In this document: one piece after another, positions 1 through 7,822 of the stretch
How the letters are laid out: every line of letters begins with the position of its first letter
Position numbering within the stretch: the first letter of the stretch is position 1
From: Planctomycetia bacterium
GTDB lineage: Bacteria > Planctomycetota > Planctomycetia > Gemmatales > HRBIN36
Reading direction: 5' to 3'
Length of the DNA stretch: 44,896 nucleotides
Assembly (NCBI GenBank): GCA_016795155.1
Contig: JAEUIE010000024.1
Location: forward strand, 1-44,896
Made by a program: the position numbers and the translations under genes
Notes under the pieces: model-generated
Seen by the model: the letters and a program-made list of their open reading frames with translations, nothing else
What the model was told of the DNA's origin: nothing
Database searches by the model: none

Positions 1-140
1 TCGTGGAGCGGACGTTCAACTGGCTCAAACGATACCGCCGTATCGCCACCAGGTACGAAAAAACTGGACAGAACTTCTTGGGGTTCTTCCAGTTAGGCTC
101 TGTAATGATGCTGCTCAGGTAATTTGTCAACACGCTCTAA
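1..140 (+). mobile_element. 3' end of an IS5-type insertion sequence
   Basis: The window opens inside an insertion sequence. The transposase reading frame ends at 122, and about 15-20 bases later the sequence becomes the coding sequence of a minus-strand RelE-like toxin. The boundary lies near 131-140, around a TTAGAGCGTGTTGACAAATT stretch (reverse strand) that is a plausible terminal inverted repeat. The other end is outside the window, so the inverted repeat and the target duplication cannot be verified. The IS5 assignment rests on the transposase C-terminus only. Confidence 0.7.
3..122 (+). CDS. IS5-family transposase, C-terminal fragment
   Basis: The frame is open from the window edge and ends in TAA at 120-122. 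Its 39 residues begin VERTFNWLKRYRRIATRYEK and end GSVMMLLR. The pattern E-R-x-F-x-W-L-x-x-x-R-R-I-x-x-R-Y-E, followed by a hydrophobic tail, is the C-terminal part of the DDE domain of IS5-group transposases, and it includes the catalytic glutamate region. The protein would cut and join the ends of its element. Only the 3' end is visible, so whether the element is complete is unknown. Confidence 0.85.
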   Translation: MERTFNWLKRYRRIATRYEKTGQNFLGFFQLGSVMMLLR

Positions 141-233
141 TTGAGCAAAGCAGCGTGCCAGCTTAGCAGCTAAAGACTGAACTGCATTGGCGTAAAAATC
201 AGTGGATTCTTCCGACAACACGACTTCATACAT
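93..233 (-). pseudogene. RelE/ParE-type toxin, truncated by an insertion sequence
   Basis: The start codon at 231-233 overlaps the antitoxin stop (GATGTATGA), an 8-base overlap typical of type II toxin-antitoxin operons. The first ~33 residues (MYEVVLSEESTDFYANAVQS, then a K-L-A-R-C-F-A-Q-L helix) match the N-terminus of RelE/ParE toxins, which cleave ribosome-bound mRNA or poison gyrase. Such toxins are usually 85-95 residues. Here the frame runs into insertion-sequence DNA after about position 135 and stops at 93, giving a 46-residue chimera that lacks the C-terminal strands carrying the catalytic residues. It is almost certainly inactive. Confidence 0.8.
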
Positions 234-444
234 CGTTTCTCACTTTACGCCAGTCCACACACTTGCCTTCAGCATAATCGCGTTTGGCTTTTTTCAGTCT
301 TTCTTCGATAGTGGGGTTACTGAGAAAATGAACATAGTCTGCAAGGGAGGATAGACGCTCTGGCGAAAGCTGATCAACTGCTTTCTTGATCGCATTTCGC
401 AAAGCCAGTGTCTTCTTGTGTTTTGCGATGTTGGTGGTCATCAT
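226..444 (-). CDS. Antitoxin of a type II RelE/ParE system
   Basis: This is a 72-residue protein when started at the ATG at 444, which has GGAG a few bases upstream. An in-frame ATG at 462 lacks such a site. The N-terminus is basic (KHKKTLALRNAIKKAV). A helical segment LSPERLSSLADYVHFLSNPT follows, and the acidic/basic tail ends WRKVRNDV, as in small antitoxins that pair with RelE-like toxins. The stop overlaps the start of the toxin gene, which is truncated. The antitoxin is therefore an orphan that may still bind its own promoter or a related toxin. Family assignment rests on gene order and general resemblance. Confidence 0.7.
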   Translation of the reverse strand: MMTTNIAKHKKTLALRNAIKKAVDQLSPERLSSLADYVHFLSNPTIEERLKKAKRDYAEGKCVDWRKVRNDV

Positions 445-489
445 TTTTCTCCAGGAACTCATTATATCATGGCAGAATTGCTGCCAACA

Positions 490-1647
490 TCACTTCCCTG
501 CGGCCTTCGCAGCTGCGTAACCCACGGCGTCGCCTCGGCGGATGCAGAGTTCAGCGAATGAAGCATAGTCGCCGCTGCGACGGGCCAACTCTGGAGCGGT
601 GGGGCAGGCGAGTTGCCGGGGGTTGGCCTGGGCCAGGTAGCGGCCCAATGCTGCCAATGCTTCCTGATGTCGGCCTAACTGCGAAAGCAAATGCACATAC
701 ACTTCAGCCGGGGCCGTTTGCTCAGCGGAGTTGTCCACATTCTCTGCTTTCATGCGGAAGTGGTTCAGTCCCTTTTCGGTATTGATGCCATTGAGGGTGC
801 GGTAGAAGGCGAGGTAATCCTTGTAGCCTTCTTCAAACGGCGGATCGTTGGCGGGTTGCAAGCGTGGTGACAGCATGCAGCCATACTGACAGAGTTCGAT
901 AACCTTCTTGGTCGTTTCTCCCGGGGGCAGTTCCAAAGCATATTGCACCACGGAAGAAAGGTGCGAGACATCAATGTGATAGCAATCATCTGACATGATG
1001 TTGTCACGGCCTTCGAGCAGTTGGGCAATCGAGGCATCATCTGCCGGTGTTTCTTTTTCGAGTTCCTTGATATGTGCAGCCAGGCTGTTACGCAGGTCGC
1101 GATAGATGGTATCTACCAGCAGGCCTACCGCTTTATGACGCACTTCGCCACTATGAGGAAAACTCTGTCCCATGGCAGTGATAGCATTGCACAGCCCATA
1201 CTTTTTCAGCATGAGTTCAAACCCACGCACCGGGTTGGCACCTTGCTGAATGGCCATTTCCAGGATGGAAGGGAAGGCTTCGTCATCTTCTTCGCGAGGT
1301 TCAAAGGTTTCCAGAGCTTTGGCAACCGGTTCCACTTCATTGATCATGCGGAAGTAAGGCCAGGCATTGAGCACATTTTTATCATCGAGAAAATGCTGGC
1401 CTACCGTTTTAGCTGCCTGTCGCACCTCGGTTTCATAGGCAGACTTTTGTTCCGCTGACAGTTCTTCGCCCGACTGGCTTAGGATGGCTGGCAAGCCAAG
1501 TTTCAGCCGGATTTGCAGCAGCATCGCTTCAAAGAGTGAGTGATAGTCGCCTTTGTTACGCAGCATTAGGCACAAGCGGTCGATGGCCTCTTTAGGTGTG
1601 CCACGTTCCAGGGTCTGGTCGATATCGATGAAGAGGGAGTTGTTCAT
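490..1647 (-). CDS. Conserved protein of unknown function, possibly TPR-like
   Basis: This is 385 residues from the ATG at 1647 (MNNSLFIDIDQTLERGTPKE). The frame stays open upstream to 1941, but that extension is low-complexity and overlaps the divergent permease gene, so it is rejected. The protein is helical, soluble and without a signal peptide. The first ~60 residues (EAIDRLCLMLRNKGDYHSLF) and the last ~90 (LLSQLGRHQEALAALGRYLA, ELARRSGDYASFAELCIRRG) look like tetratricopeptide-type helical pairs that could mediate protein binding. No catalytic motif was recognised. The divergent neighbour is an ABC-2 permease, with 144 bp between the start codons. Confidence 0.65.
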   Translation of the reverse strand: MNNSLFIDIDQTLERGTPKEAIDRLCLMLRNKGDYHSLFEAMLLQIRLKLGLPAILSQSGEELSAEQKSAYETEVRQAAKTVGQHFLDDKNVLNAWPYFRMINEVEPVAKALETFEPREEDDEAFPSILEMAIQQGANPVRGFELMLKKYGLCNAITAMGQSFPHSGEVRHKAVGLLVDTIYRDLRNSLAAHIKELEKETPADDASIAQLLEGRDNIMSDDCYHIDVSHLSSVVQYALELPPGETTKKVIELCQYGCMLSPRLQPANDPPFEEGYKDYLAFYRTLNGINTEKGLNHFRMKAENVDNSAEQTAPAEVYVHLLSQLGRHQEALAALGRYLAQANPRQLACPTAPELARRSGDYASFAELCIRRGDAVGYAAAKAAGK

Positions 1648-1791
1648 GGTGGGTGGTTTGGTCATAAGGTGGGTGATAACAGTCTCTGTTCCCAATTGTA
1701 GGGAAGATGCAAGAATGGTAGAGCAATCTTGCAGATGAATGCAGTGTACCGATAATGATAGTTCACTGAATGAACCGATGCCTGGAATAAG

Positions 1792-2592
1792 ATGACACGA
1801 TACCTGCGTTTGTATGCAGCCTTTGCCCGGTATAGTTTCACTCGCGAACTCAGCTTTCGAGGCAACTTTCTTGCCAAGATGTCGGTTGAGTTGCTTTGGC
1901 TTGGGTTGATGCTCGTTTTTTACAAGACCATCTTTCGGCAATCATCATCGGTGGCGGGGTGGAACGAAGCGGAGTATCTGTTTTTCGTCGGTTGTTATGT
2001 CACGCTGGAAGGCTTTATTGAAACGCTCTTCTTGGAAAATTGCCTGGGACTGGCGGAACTGGTTCGTACGGGTGAACTCGATTTCTACCTGATGAAACCC
2101 ATTGATGAGCAGTTCCTGATTACCTGCAAAAGCATCGATCTATCCACCATACCCAATATCTTCATGGGGCTGGTGCTGATGGGCATTTCGCTGAACGACC
2201 TGGGCTGGCCGCTGGACCCGGTACGCATCGTGTTATTTGTCATCACTTTTTTTGCAGGGCTAGCTATTGCCTACAGTTGTCTGCTGATGTTGTCAGCGAC
2301 CTCATTCTGGCTGACCCGCAATTCGAGCCTGATGGAAATGTGGTGGTTGTTCACTTCGCTGATGCGTTACCCGCGCGATATCTTTCGAGAACCCTGGGCG
2401 ATGCCGATCGGGTTCTTCTTCAGTTTCCTGGTTCCCGTGATGCTGGTGATTCATATGCCAGCCAGCGTGATGGTGAAGGCGATGGATCCCTGGTTTTGCG
2501 TGTATGTGATTATTGCAGCCATGGTGATGCTGTGGCTCAGTCGTGCCTATCTGCATCTGGCGATGAGCAGATATCGGAGTGCGAGCAGTTGA
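1792..2592 (+). CDS. ABC-2 type transporter permease (PF06182-like)
   Basis: This 266-residue integral membrane protein has about six hydrophobic segments (near residues 30-45, 62-80, 120-135, 145-170, 205-222 and 235-253). The segment RTGELDFYLMKPIDEQFLIT (93-112) is the conserved G-E-L-D-x-x-L-x-x-P-I motif of the ABC2_membrane_6 family, which forms the membrane part of exporters in which an ATPase supplies energy. Such permeases are normally encoded as a pair with an ATP-binding subunit beside them. No ATPase gene is adjacent on either side, so the partner must be elsewhere and the substrate is unknown. Confidence 0.8.
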   Translation: MTRYLRLYAAFARYSFTRELSFRGNFLAKMSVELLWLGLMLVFYKTIFRQSSSVAGWNEAEYLFFVGCYVTLEGFIETLFLENCLGLAELVRTGELDFYLMKPIDEQFLITCKSIDLSTIPNIFMGLVLMGISLNDLGWPLDPVRIVLFVITFFAGLAIAYSCLLMLSATSFWLTRNSSLMEMWWLFTSLMRYPRDIFREPWAMPIGFFFSFLVPVMLVIHMPASVMVKAMDPWFCVYVIIAAMVMLWLSRAYLHLAMSRYRSASS

Positions 2593-2599
2593 TGATTTT

Positions 2600-2677
2600 C
2601 CTGGCGAACTTGGCGCTGCTTGGCACCTTGGCGGTTAATTTTTTAAACCGCCAAGTCGCCAAGAAGACGCCAAGGAA
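2600..2677. repeat. Palindromic intergenic repeat / bidirectional terminator
   Basis: A perfect 10-bp stem (CTTGGCGGTT at 2627-2636 pairing with AACCGCCAAG at 2646-2655) encloses an AT-rich loop. Flanking copies of the word TTGGCG on the left and CGCCAAG on the right extend it into a ~75-bp imperfect palindrome. It sits between two convergent genes, where a bidirectional terminator is expected. The reiterated CGCCAAG words also suggest a dispersed repeat element. Confidence 0.6.
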
Positions 2678-2697
2678 ACAATGCTAAGGTGCTTTAC

Positions 2698-3561
2698 TTA
2701 CTTGACAGCGTCCCTCACTAGAATCGCTGTCACCGGAAAGTGATCCGAAGGCACTTTGCCTGCTTTGGTGGTATGGTCGATAGCTGCGTCTTTCACATGC
2801 AGATCGATTGAGCAGCCTATCCAGTCGATGCGTTCCTTATTTTTTACATCAGGCTTGAAGCCATTGAAGGTGCCTTCTTCTTTGCCTCGTAGTGGATGCT
2901 TGATTCGGAAAGTATCTATGATGCTGGCCGGTTTGCCTTGGCTGTTTGCGAAGAGTGCCTGATAGGGTTCGGTGCTTTCGCCTGTGTTGAAATCGCCAGT
3001 GACAATGATGGTGTGGCCGTTGCCCAATTCTTCCAGTTTCTGGCGAATGAGCAGGGCTGATTCCGTGCGTGCCTGCTTGCCCATGTGGTCGAAGTGGGTG
3101 TTAAGAAATAGCACGGGCTTGGCATCGTTGTGTTGTAGATCTTTCAGTTTGACCCACGTGGCAATGCGGGGCAGGGCTGCATCCCAGCCTTTGCTGCCGA
3201 CTATATCGGGAGTCGGGCTGAGCCAGAAATGCCCGCCTTCGATGAGGTTGAAACGGTCGCGACGGTAAAAGAGCGCTGCCATTTCCCCCTTCAACTTGCC
3301 ATCATCGCGACCAACGCCGAATGCCTCGAACTGGTTTAACTCTTTCAGAAGATAATCTCGCTGGAAGGCCAGCGTTTCCTGCGTGCCCAGCAGGTCGGGA
3401 TTGAACTTCTTGATGGTTTCGCAGAGGAATTCCTTCCGTTTGTTCCAGTGATTCTCCCCATCGTTGGCTGTGCCGTAGCGAATGTTGAAGCTCATCACTT
3501 TCAGGGAGGCATCGACTTTTGGTGCAGGCAGAAAGAGTGAGCAAAGCAGCAGGCAATACAT
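2698..3561 (-). CDS. Secreted endonuclease/exonuclease/phosphatase family protein
   Basis: This is 287 residues from the ATG at 3561, with a signal peptide (MYCLLLCSLFLPAPKVDA). A TTG at 3591 would extend the frame but leaves no room for a ribosome site. All EEP-fold motifs are present in order: MSFNIRYG (metal-binding Asn), LLGTQE (metal-binding Glu), FLNTHFDHMG (catalytic His), VTGDFNTGE (Asp and Asn), ERIDWI and SDHFPV (Asp and His near the C-terminus). The fold hydrolyses phosphodiester or phosphate ester bonds with Mg2+. Secretion and solo context suggest extracellular or periplasmic nucleic acid or sugar-phosphate hydrolysis, but the substrate is not predictable. Confidence 0.85.
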   Translation of the reverse strand: MYCLLLCSLFLPAPKVDASLKVMSFNIRYGTANDGENHWNKRKEFLCETIKKFNPDLLGTQETLAFQRDYLLKELNQFEAFGVGRDDGKLKGEMAALFYRRDRFNLIEGGHFWLSPTPDIVGSKGWDAALPRIATWVKLKDLQHNDAKPVLFLNTHFDHMGKQARTESALLIRQKLEELGNGHTIIVTGDFNTGESTEPYQALFANSQGKPASIIDTFRIKHPLRGKEEGTFNGFKPDVKNKERIDWIGCSIDLHVKDAAIDHTTKAGKVPSDHFPVTAILVRDAVK

Positions 3562-3710
3562 GATTAAACTCGGATGATGAAGGACAGGCAACTTCCCAAT
3601 AGCCTATGGAGTCTGCTTGGCGTGCAGCAGGAAAGTTTGCTACAATAAACCTGAATAACATGCCAGATAATCCTGCCTTGGGCATCGCCCAACAACCTGT
3701 AGAGTCAGCC

Positions 3711-6700
3711 ATGCGATTGATAGTAACCCTGGGTTGCCTTCTGTGTTCATGCATCATGGTGAATGCGGAAGAGAAATTGCAGTACAACCGTGATATCCGT
3801 CCCATTCTTGCCGAAAACTGTTTTGCCTGCCACGGCCCCGACAGCGCTGCCCGCAAGGGAAACCTGCGGCTCGATCAGCGTGAACTGGCTATCAAAAAGA
3901 AAGCCATCAAGCCGGGGGATGTCGCGGGTAGTGAAATGATCGAACGTATCATCACGGCTGATACTAGCGATTTGATGCCTCCGCCTGAATCACACAAAAA
4001 GCTGACCGATCAACAGAAAGCCATGCTGAAGAAATGGATCGAGCAGGGGGCAGAATATCAATCGCACTGGTCGCTGATTGCTCCGCAGCGTCCTGCTGTG
4101 CCCGCAGTCAGGTATCAGTCATGGATACGCAATCCCATTGATGCCTTCGTGCTGGCTGAGTTGGAGAAACAGAAGCTGAAGCCATCGCCCGAAGCAGATC
4201 GCCGAACGCTGGCCCGCCGGGTGAGTTTTGATTTGACAGGCTTGCCACCCACGCCGGAAGATGTGACTGCGTTCGTGAACGACACCAGCGCCAATGCTTA
4301 CGAAAAGTATGTCGACAAACTGCTCAGTTCAGTTCACTGGGGCGAACACCGTGGCCGCTATTGGCTTGATTACAGCCGGTATGCCGATACGCATGGCATC
4401 CATTTCGATAATTATCGCGAGATGTGGTCATACCGCGACTGGGTGATCAAGGCGTTCAATAATAACATGCCTTTCGATCAATTCACCACCGAGCAACTCG
4501 CAGGCGATTTGCTTCCGAATACCACACTCGACCAGCGCATTGCCACCGGCTTCAGCCGTAACAACATCACCACCAATGAAGGCGGGGCTATCGATGAAGA
4601 GTACCTGGTGCTCTACGCCCGCGATCGCACGGAAACACTCGGGCAGGTTTATTTCGGCATGACGACAGGCTGTGCGGTCTGCCACGATCACAAGTATGAC
4701 CCTTTCAGCATGAAGGATTTCTATTCCCTGTCAGCCTTCTTCAACAATACCTCGCAGCGGGCCATGGATGGTAACATCAAGGATACACCCCCGATCATCG
4801 TGGTGCCCATGGATGCTGATCGCCCGCGATGGGAAGCACTCTGCCAGGAGTTGAAGAAAATCGATGCCGATATTGCTGAACGGAAAAAGGCAGCACGGCC
4901 CAATTTTGACAAATGGCTGGCAGCAAGCAAACCAACCGACTTCTATAAAGCGATGCCGGTTAACGGGTTGCACTTTCAAACGTTGCTGGCGGAAGGCGCC
5001 GGCAACAGTATCAGTGCATTGCTGCAAGGTCAGTTACGTCATATCACTTCGGCTAAAAATCTGGCCTGGGAAGCAGGCCACCTGGCAGAAAAGGCTTTGA
5101 AATCACGAACCGATATGGAACTCGAGTTCGAAGATGCCGGTAATTTTGATACAAAGCAGCCATTTTCATTCGGTGCCTGGATCAACCCGCAGAAAACCAC
5201 CGGGTACGCCGCCATTATCTCCCGCATGGATGAAGCTAACCATTACCGGGGTTGGGATTTATGGATTGAAGATGGCAAAATTGGAACTCATATCGTCAGC
5301 AAGTGGATGGATGATGCACTGAAAGTGGTGACTTCCAATGCCGTACAACCCAAAACCTGGTCGCATATTTTTGTCACTTATGATGGCACAGGCAAAGCAG
5401 AAGGAGTGAAACTCTATATCAATGGAGTGTTGCAGGAAGCCCGCCAGGTAACAGCCAACAGCCTGAAAGGCAGCATTAAAACAACAGTTCCCCTGCGTAT
5501 TGGCCGACGTACCGGTGGTGCGGCATTGTCCAATCATGGCATTCAGGATATTCGCATTTATGATCGTGTGGTGAGTGCCGGCGAAATCGAGACGATCAAG
5601 CAGGCAGGCCGCACTGCCTGGATTCTTACCCGGCCTGCCGACAAACGCACTGATGCCGAAAAGAACGAAGTTTTTACCTGGTGGCTCCCGAGCAAAGATC
5701 ACGCCTTCAAATCGCTGATCGAAAAACACTCAGCATTGAAACAGGAAGAAGCTGCCATCAAGGGGCGAGGTACCGTGGCCCATGTGATGCAGGAAAAGCC
5801 TGAACAGGCTATGGCCTATATCCTCAAACGAGGCGAATACGACAAGCGGAGCGAACCGGTTAAGCCAGGTACACCAGCGATGCTGCCACCCATGCCCGAA
5901 AAGTTTCCCAGGAACAGGCTCGGGTTGGCCCAATGGCTGTTGCAGGCCGATCAACCGTTGACTGCGCGTGTTACGGTGAACCGGTTCTGGCAGGAAGTTT
6001 TCGGCAACGGCCTGGTACGCACATCAGGAGACTTTGGCATCAGTGGAGAGGTGCCTTCGCATCCTGAATTACTCGACTGGCTGGCAGTGGAATTCCGCGA
6101 ATCGGGCTGGGATGTGAAAAAGTTTTTCAAGATGCTGGTAATGTCGAACACCTATCGACAGTCAGCCCATATCACGCCGGAGCAACTGGAAAAAGATCCG
6201 TCCAATAAGTGGCTGAGCCGTGGCCCACGTTTCCGCATGGATGCTGAGATGGTGCGTGACAATGCCCTAGCAGTCAGCGGCTTGCTCGTTCGCAAGATCG
6301 GCGGGCCGAGCGTGAAGCCTTACCAGCCCATTGGGGTGTGGGAAGCCGTAGCGATGATTGGCAGCAACACCCGCGATTACAAGGCAGACAAAGGCGAAAA
6401 CCTCTACCGTCGTAGCATGTACACGTTCTGGAAACGTGCCGCCCCGCCCGCCTCGCTCGATATCTTCAATGCTCCGAACCGCGAAACGTGCGCCGTGAAA
6501 CGCGAACGCACCAACACGCCGCTGCAGGCCTTGGTCACATTGAATGATGTGCAGTTCGTGGAAGCTGCCCGCCACCTGGCAACCAATGCCATCAAAGCTG
6601 CAAAGACCAGCGATGAGCGACTGGAGTTCATCTCTCAGCGACTCCTTTCCCGCAGCTTCAAGCCAGATGAAAAGAAAGTCATCGAAGCCTCGCTGAAGGA

Positions 6701-6857
6701 ACTCACCGAGTTCTATCAGAAGAATGAAGCCGATGCGAAGAGCCTGGTTGCCGTGGGGGAATCGAAGGTTGACGCTTCGCTATCTCCGCAGGAACTCGCC
6801 GCCTGGACGATGCTGTGCAATGAGTTGATGAACCTGGATGAGGTGTTGAATAAGTAG
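3711..6857 (+). CDS. PSD1-type cytochrome protein with DUF1549, LamG and DUF1553 domains
   Basis: This is 1048 residues from the ATG at 3711, where a signal peptide begins (MRLIVTLGCLLCSCIMVNA). The frame also opens at 3606, but that extension is not signal-like. A planctomycete-type cytochrome domain carries the heme site CFACH (C37, C40, H41), with a candidate distal Met in DLMPPPES. DUF1549 follows at about 140-350, a LamG/concanavalin-like beta sandwich at about 470-630, and DUF1553 at about 735-990 (AQWLLQADQPLTARVTVNRF). Such proteins are exported and are thought to act on polysaccharides, but the reaction is unproven. They usually precede a DUF1501 gene. Here the next gene encodes a PEP-CTERM protein instead. 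Confidence 0.9.
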   Translation: MRLIVTLGCLLCSCIMVNAEEKLQYNRDIRPILAENCFACHGPDSAARKGNLRLDQRELAIKKKAIKPGDVAGSEMIERIITADTSDLMPPPESHKKLTDQQKAMLKKWIEQGAEYQSHWSLIAPQRPAVPAVRYQSWIRNPIDAFVLAELEKQKLKPSPEADRRTLARRVSFDLTGLPPTPEDVTAFVNDTSANAYEKYVDKLLSSVHWGEHRGRYWLDYSRYADTHGIHFDNYREMWSYRDWVIKAFNNNMPFDQFTTEQLAGDLLPNTTLDQRIATGFSRNNITTNEGGAIDEEYLVLYARDRTETLGQVYFGMTTGCAVCHDHKYDPFSMKDFYSLSAFFNNTSQRAMDGNIKDTPPIIVVPMDADRPRWEALCQELKKIDADIAERKKAARPNFDKWLAASKPTDFYKAMPVNGLHFQTLLAEGAGNSISALLQGQLRHITSAKNLAWEAGHLAEKALKSRTDMELEFEDAGNFDTKQPFSFGAWINPQKTTGYAAIISRMDEANHYRGWDLWIEDGKIGTHIVSKWMDDALKVVTSNAVQPKTWSHIFVTYDGTGKAEGVKLYINGVLQEARQVTANSLKGSIKTTVPLRIGRRTGGAALSNHGIQDIRIYDRVVSAGEIETIKQAGRTAWILTRPADKRTDAEKNEVFTWWLPSKDHAFKSLIEKHSALKQEEAAIKGRGTVAHVMQEKPEQAMAYILKRGEYDKRSEPVKPGTPAMLPPMPEKFPRNRLGLAQWLLQADQPLTARVTVNRFWQEVFGNGLVRTSGDFGISGEVPSHPELLDWLAVEFRESGWDVKKFFKMLVMSNTYRQSAHITPEQLEKDPSNKWLSRGPRFRMDAEMVRDNALAVSGLLVRKIGGPSVKPYQPIGVWEAVAMIGSNTRDYKADKGENLYRRSMYTFWKRAAPPASLDIFNAPNRETCAVKRERTNTPLQALVTLNDVQFVEAARHLATNAIKAAKTSDERLEFISQRLLSRSFKPDEKKVIEASLKELTEFYQKNEADAKSLVAVGESKVDASLSPQELAAWTMLCNELMNLDEVLNK

Positions 6858-7001
6858 GGGGAGTGAATTATCGCAAGTAGACACAAGTCAGGTATCACAT
6901 TCCATGTACACTGTGCCTTCGTCAGGATTATTTGAATTGAAGCGTTCGGCATGGTGATGAAGCTCAGAAAAGGCCACATATTTCTTTACTATGGTGATAA
7001 C

Positions 7002-7733
7002 ATGATTCAAAACAAAGTTGGAAAATCATTCATTTTGGTAATTCTGCTGCTATCAGCTCCCGCTTCACTGACTTGGGCCCAGATCAGCCTTGTTACAAGC
7101 CGACTTGCCTTGGGAGGTACTGACTTCATTGACTATAGTGTTCTCGGCCCTTCCGGAACGATTGTACCTAGTATTGTATCTGTGCAGTCAAACCAGGGAG
7201 CCACAGTGTTTATTTCTCAGGGTATGCAGTTCACGTTCTTGCGGCTTGACCAGGGCGATGGCTGGAATGGTAACTTCACATTTGGGGACCGGTTGTTGTA
7301 TACCAACCGAACAAATGCTGATATTAGAGCGTCGATCTCGTGGAGCTTCGACCGGCCATTGACCGCGTTTGGATTGAACATCCAACCGAATTTCCTAGAT
7401 TCCTTCGTCGCGCGTATTGACTTCTACAGTTCCCAAACCGTTGGTTTCATCGGTTCCGTTACGGCGGCTGGTACTTCCACAAATGCCGGTGACGGAAGCG
7501 CATTGTTCATCGGTGGCTTGAGCGGCAGTTCTGCTACCAATTTCACCTCGGTAGAGGTTCAATTGGTTGGCGTGGGATTTGGTCCGATCAGTAATTTTGC
7601 AGTTAACCAGACGGATTTTACGCGCACCGCTGTCATTCCTGAGCCGACTACCTTTGCTATGTTGGGAGTTACCATCTTTGCCGTTGTCGTTGTTCTCGTT
7701 TGGAGGCAGAGGTATCAGGAAGCAGAAAGATAA
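7002..7733 (+). CDS. PEP-CTERM sorting domain protein
   Basis: This is 243 residues from the ATG at 7002. An in-frame ATG at 6951 would add 17 residues ahead of the signal peptide. The N-terminus (KSFILVILLLSAPASLTWAQ) is an export signal. The body is a beta-rich, Thr/Ser/Gly-rich secreted domain of unknown function. The C-terminus has the sorting signal: VIPEPTTFAML, a transmembrane stretch (GVTIFAVVVVLVW) and a basic end (RQRYQEAER). In known systems an exosortase recognises Pro-Glu-Pro and processes the protein for surface or extracellular-matrix placement. No exosortase gene lies in this window. Confidence 0.85.
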   Translation: MIQNKVGKSFILVILLLSAPASLTWAQISLVTSRLALGGTDFIDYSVLGPSGTIVPSIVSVQSNQGATVFISQGMQFTFLRLDQGDGWNGNFTFGDRLLYTNRTNADIRASISWSFDRPLTAFGLNIQPNFLDSFVARIDFYSSQTVGFIGSVTAAGTSTNAGDGSALFIGGLSGSSATNFTSVEVQLVGVGFGPISNFAVNQTDFTRTAVIPEPTTFAMLGVTIFAVVVVLVWRQRYQEAER

Positions 7734-7822
7734 CTTTGGGCTTCAAGGTATCTCGGAAAATTGACGAGGTCTCAACAGTAAGGTACTTTTCGCTAGAGCA
7801 TAACTTTTAGCGGGAAAGTGCA

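Noticed and set aside
1648-1941. N-terminal extension of the unknown protein ending at 490
   Set aside because: The extension overlaps the divergent permease gene, has no conserved-looking residues, and the ATG at 1647 gives a sensible protein start.
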